Assembly: GCF_014205295.1 (NCBI RefSeq)
Contig: NZ_JACHNF010000001.1
Coordinates: 5,394,001-5,458,000 of the forward strand
Origin: Kribbella solani
GTDB lineage: Bacteria; Actinomycetota; Actinomycetes; Propionibacteriales; Kribbellaceae
Reading direction: 5' to 3'
DNA length: 64,000 nucleotides
In this document: one piece after another, positions 8,488-16,864 of the stretch
How the letters are laid out: every line of letters begins with the position of its first letter
Position numbering within the stretch: position 1 is the stretch's first letter
The notes under the pieces: model-generated
Seen by the model: the letters and a program-made list of their open reading frames with translations, nothing else
Told to the model about the DNA's origin: nothing
The model's database searches: none
Made by a program: the position numbers and the translations under genes

Positions 8488-9525
8488 ATGATTCGGCATG
8501 CGCCAACAGCCAGGCCGCTCGGGCCGGACGCGCGGGGGCAGTGGGTCCAGCGCTGGACGTCGCCCGAGTGGACGCGGGCGGTGGATGCCTGGGTGGGCGA
8601 GCGGGTGGCCGAGTGCGGCGGTCAGGTATGCGGGGCGCCGGTGACTTATCGGGCGCGGTTCTGGTCTGTGGTGCGGTGCTATCCCACCAGCGAGGGCCTG
8701 ACGTGGTTCAAGGAAAACAACCCCGGTCACCGATTCGAGGCCGATCTGGTGGCCGCGTTGGCACAGCTCGTACCGGATGACGTGATCGTCCCGCACGCGG
8801 TTGACCGCGTACGCGGCTGGCTGCTCGCGCCTGATCATGGGGCGACGCTGACTCATCACGACGTCGAGGATCAACCGACGCTGCACATTGTCGTCCGCGC
8901 CCTGGCACACCTGCAATGCTCCCTACTCGGCCGAGTCGACCTGCCCGGCATCACCACCATCGAACCAACAACAGCCGGCAACCACGTACGCGCCATCACC
9001 AACGAGTGGGCGGCGCTACGACCGACCCACCCGTTGCATCTCGACGCTGGGCTGGTGAGGCGCGCCGAGCGTGCGGCCGACGTACTGGATCGTCGAACCG
9101 CCTACATCAGCGAGGCCGTTCCGCTCGATCTCGAGATCAACGATGTGTACCCGGCGAACATCTTCGCCGACCGCACCACCGGTACGTTACGACCGCGCTT
9201 CTTCGACTTCGGAAACGCGATCTGGGGGCATCCGTTCGCGTCGCTGCACGGTTTCCTCGACGCGGTGGAGGAGTGGAACGGGGCGCCACTGTCTCGCGTA
9301 CGCAAGGACGCGCTCTTCGATGCCTATCTGACTGTTTGGCGCGATCACATCGGCGCGGACCCTCGGGTGCTACGCCGCGATCTCACCGCGACGGAGGCAT
9401 TGGTGGGGGTGCACCGGCTTGTGTCGTGGGTGCGGTTGGTCCCGTACGCCGACTCGGTGGAGTTGCGTACGCGGGCGGGGATCCCCAGGCAGTACCTGGG
9501 ACAGGTTGTCGGGCTGGCTGGGTGA
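8488..9525 (+). CDS. Phosphotransferase-fold protein with altered catalytic motif
   Basis: A 345-residue protein of the APH/choline-kinase-like fold. The C-terminal lobe shows LEINDVYPANIF where the family has HGDxxxxN, so the usual histidine is replaced by Asn while Asp and the distal Asn are kept, followed by FFDFGNA for the metal-binding D-F-G/E. This makes it a plausible but divergent small-molecule kinase. It stands between the MBL enzyme and smpB with no evident partner. Confidence 0.75.
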   Translation: MIRHAPTARPLGPDARGQWVQRWTSPEWTRAVDAWVGERVAECGGQVCGAPVTYRARFWSVVRCYPTSEGLTWFKENNPGHRFEADLVAALAQLVPDDVIVPHAVDRVRGWLLAPDHGATLTHHDVEDQPTLHIVVRALAHLQCSLLGRVDLPGITTIEPTTAGNHVRAITNEWAALRPTHPLHLDAGLVRRAERAADVLDRRTAYISEAVPLDLEINDVYPANIFADRTTGTLRPRFFDFGNAIWGHPFASLHGFLDAVEEWNGAPLSRVRKDALFDAYLTVWRDHIGADPRVLRRDLTATEALVGVHRLVSWVRLVPYADSVELRTRAGIPRQYLGQVVGLAG

Positions 9526-9568
9526 GGGTGGGTTTCGGTTGGGGTGTGGGCGCGGGCAGAATTGGGAT

Positions 9569-10048
9569 GTGAAGAAGGCCGAGACCGACCCCGTGATCGC
9601 GCGTAACCGTAAGGCCGCGCACGATTATCAGTTGGGTGAGTCCTGGGAGGCCGGGATCGTTCTGCAGGGTCCGGAGGTGAAGGCGCTGCGGGCCGGGCGG
9701 GCGTCGCTGATCGGTGGGTTCGCGATCGTCGAGGACCGGGAGATCTGGCTGCACGGCGTACACATCCCGCAGTACTCGCAGGCCAGCTGGTCCAACGCCG
9801 GCTCCCGCCGCAAACGCAAACTCCTCCTGCACCGTGCTCAAATCGACAAAATCGACCGCAAGGTCAATGAGAGCGGCCTGACCGTGGTGCCGACGGTTCT
9901 GTACTTCAAGGACGGCCGAGCCAAAGTAGAAATAGCCCTGGCTCGCGGCAAGAAAACCTGGGACAAACGCCAAACCCTGGCCGAACGCGAAGCCACCCGA
10001 GAAACCGAACGAGCCCTGAACCGCCACCTGAAAGGCCACCGAACCTAA
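9569..10048 (+). CDS. smpB: SsrA-binding protein SmpB
   Basis: A 159-residue SmpB, the tmRNA partner in trans-translation that rescues stalled ribosomes. Hallmarks: NRKAAHDYQLGESWEAGIVLQGPEVKALR in the OB fold and a basic C-terminal tail (KTWDKRQTLAEREATRETERALNRHLKG) that enters the decoding centre. Start is GTG at 9569 (VKKAETDPV), matching family length. The tmRNA gene is not seen immediately downstream, unlike in some genomes. Confidence 0.96.
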   Translation: MKKAETDPVIARNRKAAHDYQLGESWEAGIVLQGPEVKALRAGRASLIGGFAIVEDREIWLHGVHIPQYSQASWSNAGSRRKRKLLLHRAQIDKIDRKVNESGLTVVPTVLYFKDGRAKVEIALARGKKTWDKRQTLAEREATRETERALNRHLKGHRT

Positions 10049-10154
10049 GCCCGGCCGACCGCATTCAGAGCGTCTTCAGAACGAGAACCAGCGCCAAGCC
10101 CCAGTCCTCGGGTTGGTTCGGCTGTCACAGGCTCATGTTGACATGCGGTGGGGG

Positions 10155-10934
10155 TTACGGCTTGGTGGCTCGGGTGGCGAAATAGCTTGGCATGTACTGG
10201 GCGGTGGCGTCCGCGTGATGTGGGGCTTCGGCGAAATGGGTCAAGGTGAAACCGGCCGCGAGTTGGCCGCCGAGCTGACTGGTGAGGGAGTGGCTGTATT
10301 CGATCGGCCCGGTTCCGTACGTGCTCTGGCGTTCGGCATCCGGGAGATCGAGCGAGCTGAATGGGAGCCGATGGCGCACTATCAGTTCTTCGCGCTCCTC
10401 CAGCGCGGGGATATCGAAAAGGAAAACATCGGGGTTCATGAATCCGACCATCAAGATTCCGCCCGGGCGCAGTACGCGAAATGACTCCCGCCATACCGGT
10501 GCGAGATCGGGGCTGAACACATTGGATACCGGATTGAAGACGACATCGAAGCCGGCATCGGGGAATGCGCTCAGGTCACGCATGTCGCCAAGCACCGTAT
10601 GGATTGACAGCCCTTCGCGAGCGGCAACTTCCCGATCGCGATCCAGTTGCCGCGGCGAGTTGTCCAGTACGGTCACGGCCGCGCCCGCAGCCGAGAGCAC
10701 CGGCCCCTGCTGCCCGCCGCCGGACGCCAGACACAGCACGTCGGCGCCGGCCAGCTCAGCCGGAAACCAGTCGCGCGGTACTGGCTCGTAGCCGATCAGT
10801 ACGACGGACCAATCGCCGGCCCGGGCCCGGGCGATGACCTCGGGCCCGACCGGCTTGGTCCATTCGTTGCTGTTCTCCACCTCACGGTCCCAGGCGTCAC
10901 GGTTGTACGCCACGGGATCAAAGCTGTGCGTCAC
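10155..10934 (-). CDS. Class I SAM-dependent methyltransferase
   Basis: A 259-residue protein beginning MTHSFDPVAYNRDAWDREV. SAM motif I is VLCLASGGGQQGPVLSAAG with the acidic VLDNSPRQLDRD after it; GDMRDLSAFPDAGFDVVFNPVSNVF supplies motif II. This resembles the actinobacterial Methyltransf_11/25 group with an N-terminal 'YNxxAWDxxV' helix. The acceptor is unknown. It faces smpB tail to tail. Confidence 0.88.
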   Translation of the reverse strand: MTHSFDPVAYNRDAWDREVENSNEWTKPVGPEVIARARAGDWSVVLIGYEPVPRDWFPAELAGADVLCLASGGGQQGPVLSAAGAAVTVLDNSPRQLDRDREVAAREGLSIHTVLGDMRDLSAFPDAGFDVVFNPVSNVFSPDLAPVWRESFRVLRPGGILMVGFMNPDVFLFDIPALEEREELIVRHRLPFSSLDLPDAERQSTYGTGPIEYSHSLTSQLGGQLAAGFTLTHFAEAPHHADATAQYMPSYFATRATKP

Positions 10935-11033
10935 AACGGCAAGCTTAGGCAGTCGGCCGACCGACCCACGATCCCGGACCGATCGGCGACACGACGCGGC
11001 CCGATCGGCCCACGACCGCAGCCCGGCGAGGGC

Positions 11034-12152
11034 TCAGCCTCGCAGCGACGGGATCGCTTGGGCGGCGATTCGCTCGGCGTTTTCGGGGTTCGCCACCCAC
11101 CCGATCCAGCCCGCGTCCGTCGCCGGGGTTGACCCGCCGCGCGTCGACTCCCGGAAGTCGAGGCACGCCAGCCAGAGCGGTCGCATTGCCAGTACGCCCG
11201 GCAGCCGTTCGACCTCCTCGCCGGTGAGCTGGATGTGCTCGCGGTACCCGCGCGCGACCGCATCGATGCCCTCCCGATCGCCCTCCCCCGCGGTCGTCAG
11301 CAGCCAAGCGAGGGCCGGCAGGCGAGGCCCGCGACCGGAACCCGCCCAACCGACAATGGAGAGGTCGCCCGGCCTGCCGACGGCCGCCCACGCGTGGTAA
11401 TTCCCGTGGGTGAACGCCTCAGGCAGACCCTCCGCATCGTCGGCGTGCTCGACCTGGTCACGCAGCCGCTCGAACAGCTCGCGCCCGTCTGGAGCGACGG
11501 CGTCCTCGACGCTCACCAGGAAACTCATCGCCGCCACGAGATCCTGCTTCGGCCGGCCCGCGAAGAACGCGCCGTCGTGCTCCTCCGCCCCTCCGTCGCG
11601 GGCGAGCGCCCCACCGCCCGCGGGCAGTTTGTGCAGGCGGCCGAGCAGATCGGCCAACTCATGTTGTACTGCCGGCGTCGCGGCCGGACGTCCGCCCTCG
11701 ACGTACTCGGTGACGATCACGCCGCTTCCATCGAGTACCGACACGGGATCGTCGTGCGCGGGGCGTTCGGCCGGAAAGTCGTTCTTGGCCAGGTACCGCA
11801 GGATCTCCGCATCGCCTTCGACCCGGCCGACCGTGTCCGCTGCCGACGAGAAAACGCGGGCGATCCACGGCGTACCGTCCAGCCGCTTGACGACCAGCGT
11901 CCAGGGATAGTGGCCGACCCAGGATCCGAGTGGCCGCGTCGCGGGATCGTCGTCGATCGGCGCGATCGAGGCGATCCGGATGCCGTACCGCGCCTCGAGA
12001 TGCGCCCTCAGCTCCGCGAACTCGACCGGCCGCGTACGCGCGAACGGCGACGTACCGCCCTTCTCCAACGCGGCGCGAGCCTCCGTGTACCGCAACCCGG
12101 TCGCCTTTGCCCGCTGACGCACCGCACGCTTGAAACTGCCCTCTTTGGTCAT
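11034..12152 (-). CDS. Aminoglycoside-phosphotransferase-like protein, degenerate
   Basis: A 372-residue protein. Residues about 1-30 (FKRAVRQRAKATGLRYTEARAAL) form a basic helix found as a leader on several actinobacterial proteins. The rest is an APH fold: WTLVVKRLDG in the N-lobe, VIVTEYVEGG hinge, then FTHGNYHAWA in place of HGDxHxxN and IVGWAGSGRGP in place of the DFE/DWE metal motif. Loss of both acidic residues suggests a pseudoenzyme. ATG at 12152 has GAGGAGG six bases upstream. Confidence 0.72.
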   Translation of the reverse strand: MTKEGSFKRAVRQRAKATGLRYTEARAALEKGGTSPFARTRPVEFAELRAHLEARYGIRIASIAPIDDDPATRPLGSWVGHYPWTLVVKRLDGTPWIARVFSSAADTVGRVEGDAEILRYLAKNDFPAERPAHDDPVSVLDGSGVIVTEYVEGGRPAATPAVQHELADLLGRLHKLPAGGGALARDGGAEEHDGAFFAGRPKQDLVAAMSFLVSVEDAVAPDGRELFERLRDQVEHADDAEGLPEAFTHGNYHAWAAVGRPGDLSIVGWAGSGRGPRLPALAWLLTTAGEGDREGIDAVARGYREHIQLTGEEVERLPGVLAMRPLWLACLDFRESTRGGSTPATDAGWIGWVANPENAERIAAQAIPSLRG

Positions 12153-12500
12153 GACAAGCCTCCTCGACGTGCCCATTCCCCCAGCGAAAACGGCACTCGA
12201 ACCAGGCCTGGACAACAACCGCCTTGAGGGCAGATTCCCCTTCACCTTCTTGAGAACCCGGCTGGGGCAGGTCCTCACAAGGCTGGGCGCCGGCAACGCC
12301 GTCCACCGATCGTGCCGGGACCACGCCACCGTGTCAACCACACACCAGACCACCAACCACACCCCGCGGTACGACCTCTCGCATCGGTCAACGGCCGGGT
12401 CGGACTGGTCCTGGCACCCGGTCGGCGGCGGCTCTTGGCCTGCTCACCCACGACCTTCCTGACTGAATTTCTTGCCCGGCTGCACGCACAATGGGTTGCC
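12153..12500. other. Intergenic region, divergent promoters expected
   Basis: About 350 bp between two divergent genes. The frames that cross it are Arg/Pro-rich and start without ribosome binding sites. No hairpin or clear operator is visible. Confidence 0.4.
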
Positions 12501-13079
12501 ATGGAGACCTACGACGCTGTGCTCTGCGATCTCGACGGCGTGCTCCGCCACTTCGACCACACCGTTCAACGCGAGATCGAGGCCCGGTACGGCCTACCCC
12601 TGATGCGTACGGCGTTCGATCCCGCACTTATCGGACCAGCCACACTCGGCCTGGCCACCGAGCAGGACTGGATCGAGTCGGTAATCGACGCTCTGGGCGG
12701 AGACGAGCAGGCCCGCCGCGCGATGGCCGAGTTCGTCGCCGTGCCGTTCACAGTCGACGAGCAGGTCAAAACGCTGCTGTCGAAGGCAAAGGAGCGCGTA
12801 CCGGTGGTCCTGGTGACCAACGCCACAGACACCCTGGACGAACACCTCGAACGCGCCGGCCTCACGGGCTTCGCCGACGCCGTGGTCAGCAGCGCGCAGG
12901 TAGGCGTAGCCAAACCAGACCGCCGCATCTACGAAATCGCCGCCGAACGCGCCGGCGCCAAGCCGACCCGCTGCCTATTCATCGACGACCGCCCAGAAAA
13001 CGTCACCGCCGCCCAATCCCTCGGCATGACAGCCATCCACTACCGCACCCCCGCCGACCTAACCACAGCCCTCACCTAG
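12501..13079 (+). CDS. HAD superfamily hydrolase
   Basis: A 192-residue HAD phosphatase-like enzyme. Motif I is LCDLDGVL (nucleophile and acid/base aspartates near residue 10), motif II VLVTNAT, motif III lysine in GVAKPDRRIYE, and motif IV CLFIDDRPENV. All four are intact, so it should be active; the substrate is unknown. ATG at 12501 begins METYDAV. It is the last chromosomal gene before the left attachment site. Confidence 0.92.
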   Translation: METYDAVLCDLDGVLRHFDHTVQREIEARYGLPLMRTAFDPALIGPATLGLATEQDWIESVIDALGGDEQARRAMAEFVAVPFTVDEQVKTLLSKAKERVPVVLVTNATDTLDEHLERAGLTGFADAVVSSAQVGVAKPDRRIYEIAAERAGAKPTRCLFIDDRPENVTAAQSLGMTAIHYRTPADLTTALT

Positions 13080-13098
13080 CCCCGCCCCCAACACACAA

Positions 13099-13130
13099 AA
13101 GCCCAGGTCAGCAAACTGATCCTGGGCTTC
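13099..13130 (-). terminator. Original terminator of tRNA-Arg, now at left end
   Basis: GCCCAGG...CCTGGGC inverted repeat followed, on the minus strand, by a CTTTTGTGTGTT tract. It lies 6 bp beyond the 3' end of the tRNA fragment in attL, where the terminator of the intact tRNA-Arg would have been before integration. It may also end transcription of the HAD gene. Confidence 0.6.
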
Positions 13131-13136
13131 TACGTG

Positions 13137-13181
13137 GCGCGCTCGGAGGGATTCGAACCCCCAACCTTCTGATCCGTAGTC
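13137..13181. repeat. attL: 45-bp copy of tRNA-Arg 3' half
   Basis: Identical over 45 bp to 22264-22308, which is the T-arm, variable loop and anticodon-arm part of tRNA-Arg(ACG). Identity stops within the anticodon stem on the one side and one base past the tRNA end on the other. A truncated tRNA copy at the far end of an integrase-bearing segment is the signature of site-specific integration. Confidence 0.93.
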
Positions 13182-13276
13182 GAGTTCAGACTGTCCACTC
13201 CCAACGATTGCGTAGCTGACGTCCGCCGCCGACTTCGCAGATTGTCCAGCGTCGTCCACGCCGGTCCACGGTCGCT

Positions 13277-13296
13277 GTTAGCAGGACCGTTAGCAA
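13277..13296. repeat. Left candidate integrase arm-type sites
   Basis: GTTAGCAGGACCGTTAGCAA: two GTTAGCA units 12 bp apart, about 95 bp inside attL. The same doublet, in the same orientation and spacing, is at 22184-22203 inside attR. Paired short direct repeats beside the core are how tyrosine integrases mark arm-type binding sites. Confidence 0.6.
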
Positions 13297-13453
13297 GTTC
13301 TTGCTCCCGAAGTGTGGAAGTCGGCGCGGCTTAGGTAGCTTCAGTAACGGACTGTGAACAATTCCCGTGGCCCCGGTCGCTACGCCCTGTATTGCTGGGA
13401 GCTCCTGTCGTACGATCCCGGCCACGCGGCGTGACTAGCTTGGGAGGGGAATC

Positions 13454-14431
13454 ATGCCGAAGCACTCAATTCTGGTTACGAAAGTTTCAGTTCACCCCCG
13501 TATGAAGCCGGACGATCTACTGGATGTGTCCGCGTTCGACAAGCCGGACGGCGATCTGCTGTTCGCCTTCTATGGGTTCCTTAACGCTCTGGATCGCGAC
13601 CGGCTCGTTGATCGTCAGAGAGAGATGTACACGGCTCTCGGCGACATCAGCCCGCGCGGCCGTACCATCGTCGCCGAAGTCGAGGGCGGGAACTTCGGCA
13701 CTGCTGGCGTAACTCGTGATGTCGACAACCACGAGATCGTGCACCAGCGTGACCCAAACATGGCTGCGACGTACCACGCTCGCCTGGTGGTTTTCGTTCC
13801 GCGGGCCGCGAAGCACGCACTGATCTTGATCGAGCGAGTGGGGAGAGAAGTCCCGGGGCGCCGGCTTCTGGACCTGTTCATGACCGCCTTTAAAGCGAAC
13901 TACGGCTCCCACATGCTCAAGTACGAGTCGATCGTTGAGAGCGATGCATGGATGCAGGCCGCTGAGCTGGATCGTGTCACCGGCTCAGTGAACCAGTACA
14001 ACTGGAGTGCGGACATCGCGGACGCCAGCACGCCTCGCGGAGTCGGCAGACTAGAGCGGACGCTCCGTCCCGACGGTCCAGGAAAACATCTGCCGAAGTC
14101 TCTGCTGGACTTGCTGAGGGCCAAGCGAATCGATGCGGGCCACCTGCTGGGTTTCCCGGACAATGCTGAGCCGGACGAGTTGGAAGTCCAGGTGTCGGCG
14201 TTCGGACGTTCTAAGACGTTCGTTATCGACAAGGAGAAATCGCCGCGCTTTGCCCAGGTCATCGCGGAGACCGGTGATCCCACGCCGACGGCCGAGACCG
14301 TCCGGAAGGCCTGCGTCGAGATCGCCCCGGATCTCTTCAGAAATGTCGGTGTCGCCTGGGAGACTCGATGGGAGCAGGGGGTGTGGACTCCCGAGCAGCT
14401 GAAGACCCGGCTGGAGGTGCCCGACGAGTGA
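13454..14431 (+). CDS. Cargo protein A, unknown function (325 aa)
   Basis: A soluble 325-residue protein with no recognised domain. It starts MPKHSILVTKVSVHP after GGGAGGGG, five bases before the ATG. Visible blocks: a mixed alpha/beta N-terminal part with LLFAFYGFLNAL; GRTIVAEVEGGNFG; a hydrophobic strand ARLVVFVPRAAKHALILIE near residue 115; and a C-terminal SKTFVIDKEKSPRF. No nuclease, NTPase or HTH motif is evident. Its stop overlaps the start of the membrane gene (GTGA), so the two are translated together. The position between attL and the core genes marks it as accessory cargo, possibly a defence or exclusion module; that role is inference. Confidence 0.8.
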   Translation: MPKHSILVTKVSVHPRMKPDDLLDVSAFDKPDGDLLFAFYGFLNALDRDRLVDRQREMYTALGDISPRGRTIVAEVEGGNFGTAGVTRDVDNHEIVHQRDPNMAATYHARLVVFVPRAAKHALILIERVGREVPGRRLLDLFMTAFKANYGSHMLKYESIVESDAWMQAAELDRVTGSVNQYNWSADIADASTPRGVGRLERTLRPDGPGKHLPKSLLDLLRAKRIDAGHLLGFPDNAEPDELEVQVSAFGRSKTFVIDKEKSPRFAQVIAETGDPTPTAETVRKACVEIAPDLFRNVGVAWETRWEQGVWTPEQLKTRLEVPDE

Positions 14432-14946
14432 GCAAGGCTTCCCTGTTCCCGGTCATCGGAGACCACTATCGAACGATGACCGATGTTCGGTCGGGTGACT
14501 ATCGCCGCCGTGACCTAGTCATGTTCCTTGGTGTTCCGTTGGCACTGGCGAGCGCGTCGGCGATCTATGGTGCGGAACTGCCCACGGCCGGAGACCTCAT
14601 CCAAGGCGTCTCGATCCTGACCGGTCTGTTGTTTGCGCTCGTCATCTTCGTGTTCCAGCTGCGGCTACAGGTGAGCTTGGATGACCGGATCGGGCCAGTG
14701 AGTCGCATTGCGATTCTCATTGACGAACTGTTCGCAAACGTCCTCTACGCAGTCGTTGTGGGTCTCGTTACAACGGCCGTCGTCGTAGTGGCTGGGGCTT
14801 CGGTCGGCCCGGACTCTGGCGAGGGAGCCGCCCCGGTGAATCGATGGTGGACCGCTGGGGTCGTCCTGGTATGTGCGCACTTGCTCCTGACGATCGCTAT
14901 GTGTCTCAAGCGCACACGAGCTGCCTACTCGGACCTCAAGGCTTGA
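14428..14946 (+). CDS. Cargo protein B, four-helix membrane protein (172 aa)
   Basis: GTG at 14428 overlaps the preceding stop by four bases. The 172-residue product has a soluble N-terminus of about 28 residues (HYRTMTDVRSGDYRRRD), then predicted membrane helices at about 30-47, 59-77, 105-128 and 147-164, with a short amphipathic stretch (RLQVSLDDRIGPVSRI) between the second and third. No family is recognised. Small multi-helix membrane proteins coupled to a soluble partner are common effectors of abortive-infection systems, which is the reason to suspect one here; there is no direct evidence. Confidence 0.78.
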   Translation: MSKASLFPVIGDHYRTMTDVRSGDYRRRDLVMFLGVPLALASASAIYGAELPTAGDLIQGVSILTGLLFALVIFVFQLRLQVSLDDRIGPVSRIAILIDELFANVLYAVVVGLVTTAVVVVAGASVGPDSGEGAAPVNRWWTAGVVLVCAHLLLTIAMCLKRTRAAYSDLKA

Positions 14947-15313
14947 GCTTGCACGCTCGCCCATACCTATCTCGTCCCCCTGATAGCTGCCAACCCAGGC
15001 CAGCGCGATGCGGGTCAAGAGTCGGCTTGCCGATCCCGGAGGGACGCGGAGCGCTCTTGATGCGTGTCGTGATGGCCGTACGATCGAGCGACCAGGGGGA
15101 CGGGATCAAACCGCCGGCCTCTGTCGATGGAGCCCGCCGCGGTGCGTCTGGTGGAGCGGACGATCGGGGACGGTCGTCCGTACGTGGTGCGCGCGGTGGA
15201 GGGCGTCGGCCGGAGGTCGTAAGCCCGGGCCGCGCTGCGCGCCGCTTGCGGCGCGCCTTGATTCTTAAGAGGTCAATCCGGCAGACGAGCACGGCTGTGG
15301 GCTCCAATGACGT
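14947..15313. other. Gap inside element with a possible gene remnant
   Basis: About 370 bp between convergent gene groups. On the plus strand 15127-15222 encodes 31 residues starting MEPAAVRLVERTIGDG and ending GVGRRS; it reads like the beginning of a real protein but stops early and has no clear ribosome binding site, so it may be a truncated gene. AGGTCGTAAG...GCGCCGC-rich sequence follows; no terminator with a T-tract is evident. Confidence 0.35.
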
Positions 15314-15826
15314 CTATGAACGCCTTCCGTGTAGCTCGCGTCGCATCTGATCCGCAAGCCGGTCGACCGCGGTCTCAAGCTGGCCGTGGATCTTACCGAG
15401 CGCCATACGCATGTGCAGCGCGGCTGTCTCCTCGTCGACTCCACGCACCAGATCGAACCTGTAGTTGAACATGCCGTGGGCATCGATCTCGACTGGCGCT
15501 TTCATCGTGTGCGAAATTTGAAACCGGCGCATCAGCTGAAACGGCGTACGAGCAAGGCGTCGCACTTCGCGAGAGGCATCGATGTCGAGGCGGGCGTTGA
15601 ACTCGTCGATCTTCTCCTCGCTGACAAGTTCAGGGATCGCGGTGCTGTGATCAAGCACCGCGAGGTTCTGAACCCGGACTGCGGCCTTCAGCATGATGAG
15701 GAGATCGAGGTAGGTCTGACGGCGAGCTGCACGCGTGGCACTGTTGCGGTTCAGCCACCAGGTGACAGCCAGGGTCGCCAAAGCGCCAATGACGGCGCCG
15801 AGTGCGCCGATGAGGATCTGCACCAC
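15314..15826 (-). CDS. Single-pass membrane-anchored protein
   Basis: About 170 residues from GTG at 15826 (or the next codon). An N-terminal membrane helix (LIGALGAVIGALATLAVTWWL, about residues 5-25) is followed by a basic stretch (RNSATRAARRQ) and a helical cytoplasmic domain. This layout is common in actinobacterial small genes next to mobile-element cores; no function is known. The open frame extends another 40 residues upstream, but that part is Arg/Pro-rich and lacks start signals. Confidence 0.6.
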   Translation of the reverse strand: MVQILIGALGAVIGALATLAVTWWLNRNSATRAARRQTYLDLLIMLKAAVRVQNLAVLDHSTAIPELVSEEKIDEFNARLDIDASREVRRLARTPFQLMRRFQISHTMKAPVEIDAHGMFNYRFDLVRGVDEETAALHMRMALGKIHGQLETAVDRLADQMRRELHGRRS

Positions 15827-15902
15827 GGCCCGACGGTACCGCCCTGCTTCTGGGACGAGAAGGCGGCGCGTCCGTAGTCTGGTACAACGCCTGGGTACGG
15901 TT

Positions 15903-16061
15903 TCAGCTGTTCCAACCGGTCCCACCACACGCCGAGCAAGGTTCATGCTCGGAATCAGTGACTACCTTGCCGTTCTTGATGCGGGTTTTCGGGACGAGTT
16001 TCCAGCCCTTGCCCTGGCAGGTGGAGCAGGGCTGGCGTGCTGGCTGGGTGGGTTTGGGCAT
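15903..16061 (-). CDS. Small DnaJ-type zinc-ribbon protein
   Basis: A 52-residue protein starting MPKPTQPARQ after GGGGGAG. It contains CSTCQGKGW and CSACGGTGW, i.e. two CxxCxGxGW repeats as in the zinc-binding region of DnaJ, so it should bind one zinc ion. Such short proteins recur in AICEs. The role may be assembly of a protein or nucleic-acid complex, but nothing in the sequence settles it. Confidence 0.7.
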   Translation of the reverse strand: MPKPTQPARQPCSTCQGKGWKLVPKTRIKNGKVVTDSEHEPCSACGGTGWNS

Positions 16062-16196
16062 GGCTCTCCCCCGTTCGTGGGTCGGGACATGGCCGCGCCC
16101 TTGCCCAGAGGTGTGAGGACGAGGCCAGGGCAAGGGCGCGGGGTGGTGAGGCGAGACCGGCGCGGATGCAGGGATCGGCACGCCGGCCGCGCCTGA

Positions 16197-16514
16197 TCAG
16201 GGGGAGGTGGCGGGGATGACCCGGCCTCCGATGAGGTTTTCCAGGCGGTTCTTGACGTCGACCGGACTGCCGAGAGCCGCGAGGTGGTGCAGGCTCGGAA
16301 CGATGACGGTCGTGATGTCGAGGGCCGTCACTTGCTGTACGAGGCCATTGAAAGCGTCGGGGCTGGTCGCGCTGTCCTCGACGTGCACGTAGGTCAGGGC
16401 GTAGCCCCATTCGGCCGCAAAGCGGGCAACGTCTGTACGTACCCGCTCGAGTTCAGTGTCGGTGATGAGAAGTGACTTGTTGATGTAAGCAACGGCCTCG
16501 GGCATGGCGGTCAC
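16197..16514 (-). CDS. Resolvase-N-terminal-like small protein
   Basis: A 105-residue protein. The sequence AVAYINKSLLITDTELERVRTDVARFA and TVIVPSLHHLAALG resemble the N-terminal fold of serine recombinases, but no DNA-binding C-terminus follows and the catalytic context is not preserved. GTG at 16514 overlaps the stop of the upstream gene (GTGA) and has GAGGG six bases before it; the ATG at 16505 is the alternative. Typical AICE accessory gene of unknown function. Confidence 0.65.
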   Translation of the reverse strand: MTAMPEAVAYINKSLLITDTELERVRTDVARFAAEWGYALTYVHVEDSATSPDAFNGLVQQVTALDITTVIVPSLHHLAALGSPVDVKNRLENLIGGRVIPATSP

Positions 16515-16684
16515 TGCTCGCCCTCGGTGGGCTCGTTGGTGACCCGCAGACTTGGGTATCGGCGCTGTATGGCGTGCTCGAACCACTCCGCTTTCGAGAG
16601 CTCGGAGACGTGGTCGATGATCTTGTGTTCGCCCAGCCACACGCAGACCCGGCGTAGCGGCTGCTCGGTGGCCGGCGCGGTCAC
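16511..16684 (-). CDS. Small conserved-looking element protein (57 aa)
   Basis: GTG at 16684 overlaps the stop of the 29-residue gene (GTGA), and its own stop overlaps the start of the resolvase-like gene. The product (ending TNEPTEGEQ) contains CVWLGEHKIIDHVSELSKAEWFEHAIQ split over strand and helix predictions and reads as a genuine soluble protein. Overlap on both sides is strong evidence that it is translated. No family recognised. Confidence 0.65.
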   Translation of the reverse strand: MTAPATEQPLRRVCVWLGEHKIIDHVSELSKAEWFEHAIQRRYPSLRVTNEPTEGEQ

Positions 16685-16770
16685 AGGAACCGGCCTCGCT
16701 CTAGCAGGACAAGGAGAATCCCGTCCAGGACGATGCCGACAATGAAGAGGATCACGAGAGCCGTGAGCAT
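16681..16770 (-). CDS. 29-residue single-helix membrane peptide
   Basis: ATG at 16770 encodes MLTALVILFIVGIVLDGILL followed by VLLERGRFL: one membrane helix and a short basic tail. Its TGA overlaps the GTG of the next gene. Coupling to the following genes and its clean hydrophobic profile support a real gene too small for routine gene calling. It might be a leader for translational coupling or a membrane toxin-like peptide; neither can be decided. Confidence 0.55.
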   Translation of the reverse strand: MLTALVILFIVGIVLDGILLVLLERGRFL

Positions 16771-16864
16771 GATCTACACCCGTTGGTTGAGGGCGAAGCG
16801 GGGAGCTTCGGTAGCGGCGTTATTGCGCTACGTGATCAACTTTGGCGATGCGTAAAGGGTGTGA

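Noticed and set aside
10049..10154. tmRNA (ssrA) next to smpB
   Set aside because: The interval is only about 105 bp and shows neither a tRNA-like end nor an AANxxALAA-type tag frame.
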